DNA of 64,000 bases from Aurantiochytrium sp. KH105 (Eukaryota > Sar > Bigyra > Thraustochytrida > Thraustochytriidae): contig BGKB01000057.1 in the NCBI GenBank assembly GCA_003116975.1, positions 124,001-188,000 of the forward strand. Reading direction: 5' to 3'. Shown in pieces: positions 55,951-64,000 of this stretch. The notes beneath the pieces were generated by a model. The model was not told where the DNA came from. It worked only from the letters and a program-made list of their open reading frames with translations, and made no database searches. Every line of letters begins with the position of its first letter. Position 1 is the stretch's first letter. Position numbers and translations under genes: made by a program.

Positions 55951-56092
55951 TTGAATTGAAGCATCGCTTCGAATTCAAATTCAAATTGGCTTGAATTCAA
56001 ATCGGTTTGAATTCAAATCGGTTTGAATTCAAATTGGTTTGACTGTGAATCTCATTGGTTTGAAACATCGGTTTGAAACATCGGTTTGAAAA
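55951..56092. repeat. TTCAA-based 16-bp and 13-bp tandem array
   Basis: Four 16-bp units (AATTCAAATCGGTTTG type) occupy 55978-56041. They are followed by shorter 13-bp units (AAACATCGGTTTG) to about 56090. The core word TTCAAA links it to the hexamer arrays elsewhere. Confidence 0.9.
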
Positions 56093-56582
56093 GGCAGAGT
56101 CTCTGGCAGACAGGAGAGAGCAACAGTCCGCCAACAAAGCGCGACCTCGAGGCGAGGAGCCGCGGCCGCACGCCTGCCCGCGCTTGCTCAGGGTCGGCTC
56201 GGCCTCGCGACGGCGGTGCGCGTGGGCCCCGCGCCGGAGGTGGAGCTCGCGAAAGCGCGTGCGCGCGAGGCAGCGAGCACAGAGAACGAGCTGCGCATCG
56301 ATCGACCGGGCGGACCGGGCCATGCGCAGCGCGAGGGTGTCTTGAAGAAAGAATACGAAAGGCAACTCGCGGGCGAGCGGCTGGCGCGGCATCGACGCGC
56401 GCGACGTCCGCCCGCCCAAACGCTCTCGAGCGAGCGAGCGAAGACGAAGTAGAAAAGCCTGCACTGGTGGGTGGGCTTCTGGGCTAGCAAGCTAGCGAGA
56501 AAGAGCACGGGCTTGTTATTTTTCTCTCTCTCTCTCTTTCTCTGAGAGTAAGGCTTGCTGGCGTTTTGTACAGGCGGCTAGG

Positions 56583-56624
56583 AAAGCAAAGCAAAGCAAA
56601 GCAAAGCAAAGCAAAGCAAAGCAA
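56583..56624. repeat. (AAAGC)n array
   Basis: Eight perfect AAAGC units. Confidence 0.9.
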
Positions 56625-56848
56625 ATCAGGCCAAACCAAGTGGCTGGGCGAGACCCAGCGAGAACCGGGCACAGCGACAAAAAGAGACAGGTGTGGAGCA
56701 GGAGGCAGGGCCGCGGCGGCGAGACGCGGCCGGCCCGCGTGCCGTCCCGTTTCGTCCTTCTCCTCCTCCTCGTGTGTCGTCTCGCGCGTGAGCTGCGCGT
56801 GCGCGCTGTGTCGTTAGATTGATTGACTTGCGTTGGTTGATTGATAGG

Positions 56849-56886
56849 TTGCTTGCTTGCTTGCTCGCTTGCTTGCTTGCTTGCTC
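56849..56886. repeat. (TTGC)n array
   Basis: TTGC units with two TCGC variants, about 70-100 bp upstream of the next start codon. Confidence 0.85.
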
Positions 56887-56953
56887 GCTCGCCTCGTGTG
56901 CTTTGCGTGCTTGTCTACGTGCTTGTCTACGTGCTCGTTCGCTCGCAAATAGT

Positions 56954-58603
56954 ATGGCTGTAAACGCGGACGACGAATTGGCGCGACTCGTGCTCCGATT
57001 CAGAAGGAAACGACGGTGGACGCGACTCACGGACCTGCGGCCAGACAGCCTCGACGCTTCCTCGTGGCGCCAGGCCACCTCTCTGCTGCGCGCAGGACCC
57101 TTGGTCAGTCAGACACTCGACGACGGCTGTGTGGTCGCCGCAGACACCAGTGCAGCAGGCGTCTCTGCAGAGGAAGGCCCGCTGGCCGTTCTACACAAAG
57201 ACCATGACGTATTCTACGTCGACGAGCGCTCAGCCTGGTCGACGCAAATACACGCGAAAATGATGAATGAATTGGAGGCTCAACAAGGTAAGCTTGCTGA
57301 GCCCGACGAGCGCGATCGACAGGCTGTCGCGGACTTTCATCGCCTCGTGACGGTGATGCAATCCTCCGCAACCTTTGAAAACCTTGCAGGAAAACCTATT
57401 GGCGAGTGGATTGGCGTCCAAGACCAGGAGAACGATCGACTTGTCTTCCTGCGACAAAGGTCGCTTCTCGACCTGCCTCGTGGGGACGCCTTTCAAGACA
57501 TCTCCGTCGTGCTTCGGCTCGACACCTTTAAAGTTGAGGTCTTTCGGTTTGCACAGACACTGAAAATTCCCGACTTTCCGACGCAGGCGCGAACGCGGGA
57601 AGATCTCATTGACGTCCTCTCGCGCGCATCCAAGTTAATGATTTGCCAGGGCGACGGCTTCTCCCATCCACAGTATGCGATGAAAAAGGCCGAAACCTTT
57701 GGCGAAATGCCCGAGGCCTGCCAGACGCGCTTGCACGATCTCACGTGCGGGCAGCGCATCGTGGTCGGTGGTGGATTCACGGGCAATACCGTTTCACGTG
57801 CCGTAGAGATGGGAATGAATCCTGCCACCGGCGGAAGCGCGCATCTTGTTCGCTCTAAAAACTGTCAGCTCGCCTTTGACCCGGTGTCGAAAAGAGCGCG
57901 TCGCTGTGGACCCTGCCAAAAAATGCTTAAAAAGCTCTCGGTCGACGAAAAGTCTCTGCAGGAGACTGTCACGTCCCAGCGGGTCAGCAAGTTTACGCCT
58001 GTGAACTCGATGTCACGTCAGGAGCTCAAGCTTCGCGTTTTGGAACTCTCTGGGGAGAAGAAGGTCATGCAGCGCAAGCGTCCCAAGCTGTCTTCCAACG
58101 CAGACATGATGATTCCAAATCCTAACGCAGACGAGGTCGACTCAACAAAGGACGAACACCATCTTGGTCACGAGGGTCACTTGCATCATGCTGTTCCTAC
58201 ACTTCACTCGCACCATGCGCCTGCCCATCAGCCTCCTCATGCCCAACATGTTGGACAGTCACAGCAGGTTCCCTCCCAATTGCATCATTCACAGCAACAC
58301 CCACACGGTTTAGCGCCGCATCCATCACACGCACATCACCTCTCTCACGCCCACGAGCACCTCACGCATACGGAGCACCCACCGCCAATCACATCGCAAC
58401 AGCTGAGTCGCTATGCGAGCCACCAGCACGTAGACATGGTTGTCCAGCAGCAGCAGCAGGCACAACAACAACAACAACAACAACAACATGGTATGTCAGT
58501 AAACCCAGATGGCTCGCGCAGCTCAGTAGACTCGCCTTCCCTTGACCAGCACCAGAGGCAACAAATGCAACGCACGCTTCCGCATCAGCATGGGCACTAT
58601 TAA
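56954..58603 (+). CDS. Unknown protein with Cys motif and His/Gln-rich tail
   Basis: This 549-residue protein starts at an ATG at 56954; the open frame further upstream crosses a TTGC array and is not protein-like. Residues 1-330 are a folded mixed alpha/beta region that I do not recognise. A Cys-rich patch reads RSKNCQLAFDPVSKRARRCG followed by PCQKMLKKL (about 297-325), a Cys-x-x-Cys arrangement that might bind zinc. A basic segment (KKVMQRKRPKL, near 373-383) could be a nuclear signal. The last 150 residues are dominated by His, Gln, Pro and Ser with a poly-Gln run, typical of regulatory or nuclear proteins. A DNA-binding role is a guess. Confidence 0.75.
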   Translation: MAVNADDELARLVLRFRRKRRWTRLTDLRPDSLDASSWRQATSLLRAGPLVSQTLDDGCVVAADTSAAGVSAEEGPLAVLHKDHDVFYVDERSAWSTQIHAKMMNELEAQQGKLAEPDERDRQAVADFHRLVTVMQSSATFENLAGKPIGEWIGVQDQENDRLVFLRQRSLLDLPRGDAFQDISVVLRLDTFKVEVFRFAQTLKIPDFPTQARTREDLIDVLSRASKLMICQGDGFSHPQYAMKKAETFGEMPEACQTRLHDLTCGQRIVVGGGFTGNTVSRAVEMGMNPATGGSAHLVRSKNCQLAFDPVSKRARRCGPCQKMLKKLSVDEKSLQETVTSQRVSKFTPVNSMSRQELKLRVLELSGEKKVMQRKRPKLSSNADMMIPNPNADEVDSTKDEHHLGHEGHLHHAVPTLHSHHAPAHQPPHAQHVGQSQQVPSQLHHSQQHPHGLAPHPSHAHHLSHAHEHLTHTEHPPPITSQQLSRYASHQHVDMVVQQQQQAQQQQQQQQHGMSVNPDGSRSSVDSPSLDQHQRQQMQRTLPHQHGHY

Positions 58604-58989
58604 ACGTTCCAACGGCGGTACTTCGGCACGCAAACTTATCTTCTTACGAAACACCGCCACGGCGACCGAGATGGATTGGCCCGAGCCAATCATTTTGCGG
58701 AGCTTTTTTCGACTTCTGCTTTGACGCAAGGAAATGCAGCGCCAGTGATGAGCGCAATTTTGTAAACCTACGCATATCGCATGCGCCATACCGCAAGTCA
58801 TTTTCATGTCCTGTGTATCGAGAGTTTGGAATTTTCCAACCCCTGGAAGAGAGAGATAGAATTCTTGACGCAGCGGGAGCACAACACCAACCAGTAAAGA
58901 AGCTAAACCAAATCGGCTTGCTAGCGTGCTTACTTGCTTTTTCTTTTATTTCTTTTTTGATGGTAACAAAACATAGGAAAGGTGAGTCT
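58604..58989. other. Intergenic between convergent genes
   Basis: AT-richer sequence. Only short overlapping ORFs; nothing recognised. Confidence 0.5.
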
Positions 58990-60342
58990 TCAGGAACTCC
59001 CTGAAGTTTTGTCGCCAGTCCCTGCGCCAGACGTTTCTGGTTTTGCTCTCTGCACATTCCGCGGTTCTGACTTCGCCAATTCGGTTGCACCTGACTTCGA
59101 CGTTCCTGATCTCGTCATCTGTGGATTGTGCGGTTCTGACTTCACCAGTTTGGTTGTCTCTGGTTCGGACGCTTTTACCTTGGGCGCCGCTGGCTTAGGT
59201 TTAGGAGTCTGCTCAGACACATCAATCCACTTCCATGGCAATCTCCATGAGATGGGCCGCAGTTCTTCGTCAGAGAGAATATTCAAGTTTTTCGTTGAAA
59301 GAGCCTCCCAAATCTTTTTGGCGCGTGGAGATATCAAGCTCTTGTACGCTTCAAGACGATCTTGTTCTGCATCTGTATCTTTTGCAACCACATCTGGATC
59401 GAACCAAAATTTTGTAAAGTTCTCCTTAAGAACTGCTGGCGTTGGCATGGAGATTCCTCCCACCCGAGCAGCTTGAAAATCGGCAAAGAGTCGGCGCGCC
59501 GCTTCTGATGGATCATTCATGAGTAGTTCGTGATCGCTGATAATAGTCGAAGCACCTACGCGACGACAGCCCTCAATAGCGCGCACATAGTACTCCTCCC
59601 AAAGATCGATTGACTTTTGAAGATCTTGCCGAAGCATCCAACCTTTTGAGAAGCGGGAGGACGTAATGTATGGGTCACGAGCCGTCAGAACACAGATTGG
59701 TTTTCGTTCTTGAACCAAAGAAAGCCATATCTCTGCAACAAGACTGATGCGCGGATCTTTGAGTAGCCAGCTGCGCGACTCCCCTGCCATTCTGTTTAGC
59801 GACCGAAGGATATTTCGAACTCCATTGAGGTACTTTTCTCTAGTTACAGGCTTCGTCTTGTTCCACGCGTAACCGTATCCGTAGTTTCCATGAACGAAGT
59901 TTTCGTTCATGTGCACTGCTGATTTCAACTCAAAGAATTTGGCTGGATTGCCTTTTAACATGATGAGCCCTTTTTCTGGACCCAATTGAAGGCCGAAGGT
60001 CTTTAGCATCATTGTTAGCAATGATGTTCCAGAGTGGTGCATGCCGAGTATAAAGACAGCTGCACCCTTCGGCTCGTCCATCTGCGGCTCGTCCATCTGC
60101 GGCTCGTCCACCTGCGGCTCGTCCACCTGCGGCTCGTCCACCTGCGGCTCGTCCACCTGCGGCATTACTTCAATTGCATGATCATGCTGGCTATGAAGCG
60201 TAAGCGTCGTTTGTTGCAAGACGTCTTCTTCGACGACGCCCGGCAGAGGCTTCACTCCAAAATTTCTGAAAAGCTGCAAGACGAGGAGACATGCGTTGCA
60301 CGCTACGAGGAGCGCCGGCAGATACCTACGAAGGCTTTTCAT
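58990..60342 (-). CDS. Type II membrane sulfotransferase-family protein
   Basis: This 450-residue protein starts at the ATG at 60342. The frame upstream is Lys-rich and begins at a TTG. A single N-terminal membrane anchor (YLPALLVACNACLLVLQLF, about 6-24) follows a short basic tail, giving a Golgi-type type II topology. A linker contains six 5-residue repeats (PQVDE/PQMDE, about 61-90). The catalytic domain opens with AAVFILGMHHSGTSLLTMML, the 5'-phosphosulfate loop of PAPS-dependent sulfotransferases. LLKDPRISL and LTARDPYITSSRFSKGW follow, the latter resembling the 3'-phosphate loop. The acceptor is probably a carbohydrate or glycoprotein, but this is inference. The C-terminal 90 residues hold two imperfect Lys/Ser/Glu repeats. 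Confidence 0.82.
   Translation of the reverse strand: MKSLRRYLPALLVACNACLLVLQLFRNFGVKPLPGVVEEDVLQQTTLTLHSQHDHAIEVMPQVDEPQVDEPQVDEPQVDEPQMDEPQMDEPKGAAVFILGMHHSGTSLLTMMLKTFGLQLGPEKGLIMLKGNPAKFFELKSAVHMNENFVHGNYGYGYAWNKTKPVTREKYLNGVRNILRSLNRMAGESRSWLLKDPRISLVAEIWLSLVQERKPICVLTARDPYITSSRFSKGWMLRQDLQKSIDLWEEYYVRAIEGCRRVGASTIISDHELLMNDPSEAARRLFADFQAARVGGISMPTPAVLKENFTKFWFDPDVVAKDTDAEQDRLEAYKSLISPRAKKIWEALSTKNLNILSDEELRPISWRLPWKWIDVSEQTPKPKPAAPKVKASEPETTKLVKSEPHNPQMTRSGTSKSGATELAKSEPRNVQRAKPETSGAGTGDKTSGSS
60072..60165. repeat. 15-bp in-frame repeat in sulfotransferase gene
   Basis: Six nearly identical CTCGTCCA[C/T]CTGCGG units encoding VDEPQ/MDEPQ in the stem region. They are likely to vary in number by slippage. 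Confidence 0.9.
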
Positions 60343-60652
60343 CTTCTCGTAGCAAGGCTGCCTGCCGCTGACTCGTCGCGCCAAGCGGGCGGTCTCGCCG
60401 CCGCTACCACGCGCGCTGCTCGCCGTACAAGGCGATATGTACGTGAATCGCGAATTGATGTTGGGCTCGCCACGTGGCCGTTTTGACCCCCGGATCTCCG
60501 GAAAGCTATTCCCATTCTTTTCTTTTCTTTTCTTCTCTTTTTTTTTTTCTTTTTTTTTTTTTACCGATACCAAAATAGGAAAGTCTGCAATCCAAAACGA
60601 AATATGAAGTAAAGAACAATAACAATCAAGACTGACCGCGAGTCAGCTCGCG
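60343..60652. other. Intergenic with poly-T tract
   Basis: A T-rich tract (TTTTC words and T runs) lies at about 60517-60563, upstream of the sulfotransferase start on the minus strand. No gene was seen. Confidence 0.5.
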
Positions 60653-61906
60653 TCAATCAGCTCTCATCGACATCGAACTCAACGAGCTGTTAAAAGGTGC
60701 AAAGGCTGTAACGATGTTTGTACAGCATCCGTTAAAACACGCTCCTTGAAAAAGAGCTCGAGGCTCGCGAGTTTTAATGTCCAAGACAACCTGTGGACGC
60801 TCGAGCTTGGAAAGTCGAATCATCTTTCCATTAATGACAGTCTCTGCGCGTCGCCAGTACTTCCAGGGCGTCACAATCCAATCTGTAAGCCCATTCGAAG
60901 AATAAGCGTGGGCTGTCACAGGCCACGGTTTGCTAGCCGATCGCATATATTTTTCAAACACCATGTGCCAGTTACCATGTCGATCTTGCCACAAACTTGG
61001 ATCTTCTGCATTTTCAAAAGCCGGATTGACTTGATCCGAAATCCGCCGATATGGTCCTTTCCAATGATCCGCGCAAGCAAAGAAGATGCAAGGCTTTCCA
61101 GAGCCATCTTGGCAAACACCCCGCTGTTCAGTCCGGTATCCGAGGCCTTTATATGCAAGAATTAGCTTACCGGAGCCATCCGCATAAAACGCTGGAGCTG
61201 GGTTAGAAACAGATGATGAGTCCAAGCTGCCGGCAGCTTTTGAAGGTCCAAAAACAGGGCGCGGCCACGCCACCCAAGGGCCATTCAAGCTTGGACCGTA
61301 CAATACCCCGATTTTTCTGGACCCGAGAGGGTCATGTCGTGCCATTCCAGTATAAAAGATTAGCCAGGTGTCTTCCCCCGAGGGATATGGCTTGGGATTT
61401 CGAGTCACGTAAACGCCATGCAATGAACCAGCATCCCAGGCTGACGATGGTTGCTCGTCGCCGCGTCGTATAAAGATTTCTAACTCAAGCGGGCTGGGAA
61501 CAGGAGCTGATGAGTATGATGTTTGCACAAGTTTTGTGGCGGCAATCGCGCTTTGGGAGGCCCATGCGTCGAGAGACTTGCCGTTAAGAATAGCGGAACC
61601 AAACCATCTTGAGCGGCCGAACTCATCAAATGCGAGGTGACCACCCCAAACAGTCTTTACCAAGGTTCCATTTACGATTACTCCCCCTGCACATGGCCCC
61701 AGCCCAGCAATGACAACAGAGGACTTGTCGGCAAGATCCAAAGCCTCACAATGCGGCCCAATGAAGCCAGTATCGCACCCGCACGTGCTGTTCAAGTCGG
61801 CGCCACATGTACCTGCTAGAGAACAGCAGCGTCCGGCGCCGGAACATACTATAACATTGGCGGCACCCGTAAGCGCCACCGCTGCGAGAATGAAGAGAAT
61901 GCGCAT
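60653..61906 (-). CDS. Secreted GH43-like beta-propeller protein
   Basis: This 417-residue protein starts at the ATG at 61906, which gives a signal peptide (MRILFILAAVALTGAANVIV). The upstream frame begins at a non-ATG codon. A small EGF-like Cys cluster follows (CSLAGTCGADLNSTCGCDTG). The main body is a five-bladed beta-propeller style glycoside-hydrolase domain, with DTWLIFYTGMARHDPLGSRK, GPWVAWPRPVFGP, SNPAPAFYADGSGKLILAYK and AEDPSLWQDRHGNWHMVFEK. The last includes an EDP.LW motif seen in GH43/GH32-type folds. The substrate is unknown, and active-site residues beyond this were not all identified. It lies 310 bp from the sulfotransferase on the same strand. Confidence 0.75.
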   Translation of the reverse strand: MRILFILAAVALTGAANVIVCSGAGRCCSLAGTCGADLNSTCGCDTGFIGPHCEALDLADKSSVVIAGLGPCAGGVIVNGTLVKTVWGGHLAFDEFGRSRWFGSAILNGKSLDAWASQSAIAATKLVQTSYSSAPVPSPLELEIFIRRGDEQPSSAWDAGSLHGVYVTRNPKPYPSGEDTWLIFYTGMARHDPLGSRKIGVLYGPSLNGPWVAWPRPVFGPSKAAGSLDSSSVSNPAPAFYADGSGKLILAYKGLGYRTEQRGVCQDGSGKPCIFFACADHWKGPYRRISDQVNPAFENAEDPSLWQDRHGNWHMVFEKYMRSASKPWPVTAHAYSSNGLTDWIVTPWKYWRRAETVINGKMIRLSKLERPQVVLDIKTREPRALFQGACFNGCCTNIVTAFAPFNSSLSSMSMRAD

Positions 61907-62458
61907 AACAGTGCTTGCTTTCCCTGCCGATCGCAGCCGAAGGCGAGCTTGCTCGTTCGTTATCTTGCAGCGGCCGCCCGGCCACGGGCCAGCTGGCAAG
62001 CAGCGAGCGGCAAAGCAGAGCCGTCAACGCTGCCTCAAAACGAGGCTGCCGCGTTGGCCGTCGCTGCGGCCGCCCTGGCGGTACAGGAAAGAGGGAAGCG
62101 GGAGCTTGGATCTCGACCGGTGGCGGCGTCAAGATCGGGTTCTAACTGCGAACTCCGAACTCCTCTCCTCATCCAAGGTAGTAAGCCTCTTGGTGGCAGG
62201 CAACTAGCCTCGCCTAGCCTCTACGTCAACACGCCCGCGCCTACGACTCGTATAGTAAGACCTGAGGTGGTGGCGCAGACCCGTCTATCAAGTCTCTGGT
62301 TTTTGGATGCGTCGCGGCAAGAAAGAATGCGCGATTTTTCGATCGAATCGGGTCGAATTATGACTTTATTTTGATGCAGAATCGAGATAGATAGGGAAGA
62401 GGGGGGCTGGACACACTGGGTGCCAGAGTCGCTTGTTCGCTTTTGATTTTTTTTTTCT
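61907..62458. other. Intergenic, nothing recognised
   Basis: This region lies between the 3' end of the isomerase gene and the start of the beta-propeller gene. Plus-strand ORFs here are Arg/Ala-rich and unconvincing. Confidence 0.5.
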
Positions 62459-63199
62459 TTAAAGCTTTGAGAAGGTCGCCGGGCCTCGCAAGGCTGCCAC
62501 CGCGTCCAGGTAAAGGTCTTGCTTTAGTTCGCCGAGCGTCATAGATTTGCCCTTTGGCGCCTTCTTCTCGGCGAAGGCCAAGGCAACCTTCATCAGGTCC
62601 GCCCCGCTCGCGGCTTCGTCGATGAGTCCGTCTTCAAGCAATGCGGGGACGTCAAAGCGGAAGCCCTCAAGGATGATTTTGGCTACGAGCTTGCGCGATA
62701 CCTTTTCCTTGATGAGAGCGTTAAATCCAGGTGTAAGGCGGGCCTTCATTGGCATGTCAACTTCAGGCATGCAGAAAAAGCCGCGATCGGAATTCATGAT
62801 GCGGTAATCGTGCGCCATGGCCAAGAGCATGCCGCCACCAAATGCGTGACCATTGACCGCTGCAATAGTCGGCAGGGGAAAGGTGAGGAATCTGCAGAGT
62901 ACCAGCTGGACCTGCTCCAGGTAGTCGAGACGATCTTTGGGCGTGGCTGCGTTCTTATTCAGCCAATCCAGATCGAGTCCATTGGAGAAAAGCTTGCCCT
63001 TGGAAGTCGTCACAAGAGCTCCAGGAGTCGATCGATCGTACTGCGCTTCGATCTGGTCCAGCGCCGCGTTCAAATCTTTCATGAATGTTGGGTTGAACCG
63101 GTTTTCAAAAAACTGCTTGTCGCCCTCGCCCGACGGGGCTGACCGCATTTCAAGCACAAAGACATTCCCTTCGCGCCTTAGATTCACCGTGTCGCCCAT
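62459..63199 (-). CDS. Peroxisomal enoyl-CoA hydratase/isomerase, ends in SKL
   Basis: This 246-residue protein starts at MGDTVNLRREGNVFVLEM (ATG at 63199). About 99 further open codons upstream are unrelated sequence and start at a non-standard codon. It belongs to the crotonase superfamily, closest in style to delta3-delta2-enoyl-CoA isomerases used to degrade unsaturated fatty acids. The CoA-binding strand reads ALVTTSKGKLFSNGLDLDWL and the oxyanion-hole segment is VNGHAFGGGMLLAMAHDYRI. PEVDMPM then places an acid near the active site. The last three residues are SKL, a canonical type 1 peroxisomal targeting signal. Isomerase versus hydratase activity cannot be settled by eye. It is divergent from the Mpv17-like gene. 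Confidence 0.9.
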   Translation of the reverse strand: MGDTVNLRREGNVFVLEMRSAPSGEGDKQFFENRFNPTFMKDLNAALDQIEAQYDRSTPGALVTTSKGKLFSNGLDLDWLNKNAATPKDRLDYLEQVQLVLCRFLTFPLPTIAAVNGHAFGGGMLLAMAHDYRIMNSDRGFFCMPEVDMPMKARLTPGFNALIKEKVSRKLVAKIILEGFRFDVPALLEDGLIDEAASGADLMKVALAFAEKKAPKGKSMTLGELKQDLYLDAVAALRGPATFSKL

Positions 63200-63838
63200 T
63201 TTCGCAGAATGCTTTCTCAGACCGCTCCGAGGCTGCGCTTGCGCTGCTGTCCAAGGAGGATCTCCGCGGCCGACGCAGCACGAGCCCTGCAGCGTGCGTG
63301 TAGTACTAGTATACCTTGCCTCTCTGATGCGGTTTTGCGGCGCATTGGCCGGGACTTCGAGTCCGTCCGACACGAAGAATACGACAACCAAGCTGCACGA
63401 CTCGTTGGCGAACTTCTCGTGTGGCCGGCCACCATCGCCAGCGCCAGAGACGTCCGTCCACAAGGATGCTGCAACCGCGTCCACGACCACGTCCACATCA
63501 TGATCGCCGTCAAAAGACGTGCGCTTTCACAAATGCGAACTTGAAGAAGACGCTCGCGCGCGCTGAGACGTGTCGGGACGTGGCATTCTATAGTATATAT
63601 AGTAGGCGGAATAGACAGTATCGAAATTTTGTTGCATTTTCGACATCGACTTTTGACTTGCCATTTTGGATTTCTCCTCTTGAGGTTTGCTTCTCCGCTT
63701 GTAAGCTTAGTTCCGCAAACGGTCTGTATTTGGTCCTTGTGAGTTCCGTACTAGTTCTGAATCCGTGCCGCGTCAGTCGTGTGCCTGCGGCTCAGGCTGG
63801 TGCAGTGCGAGGTCGTCGAGCCGAGGATCTCGGGCACG
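63200..63838. promoter_or_regulatory. Divergent promoter region with TATA-like element
   Basis: About 640 bp lie between the peroxisomal isomerase gene and the Mpv17-like gene. TATAGTATATATAGTA at 63589-63604 is nearly palindromic and resembles a TATA box usable in either direction. The rest holds no gene. Confidence 0.4.
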
Positions 63839-64000
63839 ATGCGCGCGGCGCTGCGCGGCGTGGGCGCCGCGTACGACGGCGCGCTGCGGCGCAGACCGGT
63901 GCTCGTCAAGTGTCTAACTTCAGGGGCTATTGCTGGTGCTGGAGATCTCGTGGCGCAGCTCGTCTTGGACCCTGCGCCGGTGCTAGAAGAGGCCATCTCT
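63839..64000 (+). CDS. Mpv17/PMP22-family protein, 5' end, runs off right edge
   Basis: From the ATG at 63839 the frame is open to the window end (54 codons). The translation RRRPVLVKCLTSGAIAGAGD followed by LVAQLVLD matches the start of the Mpv17/PMP22 family: a basic P residue group, a small-residue membrane helix, and the conserved Gly-Asp-x-x-x-Gln. Members are multi-helix proteins of the mitochondrial inner membrane or peroxisomal membrane. The organelle cannot be decided from this part. The rest lies outside the window. Confidence 0.75.
   Translation, partial: MRAALRGVGAAYDGALRRRPVLVKCLTSGAIAGAGDLVAQLVLDPAPVLEEAIS

Larger units (their letters stand above)
53671..56953. other. Long repeat-rich intergenic region, no gene seen
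   Basis: Over 3 kb without a convincing gene. Contents: (GTTC)/(GGTC) arrays 53743-53774, a CCAG array 53856-53896, CCATG words near 54778-54800, GTGCT-rich words near 54946-54996, a (GAAA) array 55739-55792, a TTCAA-rich 16-bp array 55951-56092, an (AAAGC) array 56583-56624 and a (TTGC) array 56849-56886. Long ORFs here (for example minus 54654-56000) are composition artefacts. Confidence 0.7.

Noticed and set aside
54654-56000. Minus ORF of 448 codons
   Set aside because: Contains poly-Phe/Leu/Ser from the GAAA array and Ala/Pro-rich sequence; no domain.

Overview
The window is nuclear DNA from a GC-rich, intron-poor eukaryote. Diagnostic genes include eukaryotic ribosomal protein eL15, an RNA polymerase III subunit, AP-3 sigma, a myosin, RGS domains, a REEP/HVA22-type ER protein and a CaaX-terminated protein. 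Most genes are single long ORFs. The few introns are short (about 80-102 nt), GT-AG, and mostly near the 5' end. This gene style and gene set fit a unicellular stramenopile, perhaps a labyrinthulomycete (thraustochytrid). The lineage is an inference from style, not from a search.

Layout. 1-473: 5' part of an F-box-like gene running off the left edge (minus). 474-2775: empty, rich in tetranucleotide repeats. 2776-3393: eL15. 4288-5964: divergent protein kinase. Then a minus-strand run: CorA-type Mg transporter with EF-hand (6231-8636), tubulin-tyrosine-ligase-like ATP-grasp protein (9127-10386) and a predicted mitochondrial protein (10584-11621). 12687-16082: SulP transporter with STAS and cyclic-nucleotide-binding domains. 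16332-17297: small multipass membrane protein (minus). 18173-20167: secreted sialate O-acetylesterase-like protein (minus). 20748-21671: pyrroline-5-carboxylate reductase with one intron. 22153-24603: TTC39/Iml2 protein. 24753-25295: AP-3 sigma (minus). 27739-28782: secreted EGF-like protein. 29010-31046: Pol III subunit RPC3, two exons (minus). 31527-33354: FHA-domain acidic protein, two exons (minus). 34981-35661: REEP/HVA22 protein.

35753-40805: a large LRR-IQ-WW protein gene (minus) whose 3' end is tandemly triplicated. 41343-42557: CCDC47-like ER protein. 43897-48528: myosin with PH domain and Cys4 zinc module. 48798-50756 (minus) and 51177-52256 (plus): divergent pair of a TPR protein and a DUF4833 protein. 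52583-53670: tandem-RGS protein with a CaaX end, probably two exons (minus). 53671-56953: a long gene-free, repeat-laden stretch. 56954-58603: unknown protein with His/Gln-rich tail. 58990-60342: membrane sulfotransferase (minus). 60653-61906: secreted beta-propeller (GH43-like) protein (minus). 62459-63199: peroxisomal enoyl-CoA hydratase/isomerase ending in SKL (minus). 63839-64000: 5' end of an Mpv17/PMP22 gene.

No operon, phage, transposon, CRISPR array, rRNA or convincing tRNA was seen. Genes are mostly unrelated housekeeping, trafficking, signalling and secreted-glycan functions. The most unusual non-coding signals are the triplicated gene 3' end, four exact copies of the palindrome CTAGGCCTAG outside or at the edge of genes, a duplicated palindrome upstream of eL15, and a scattered (TTCAAR)n hexamer repeat family.
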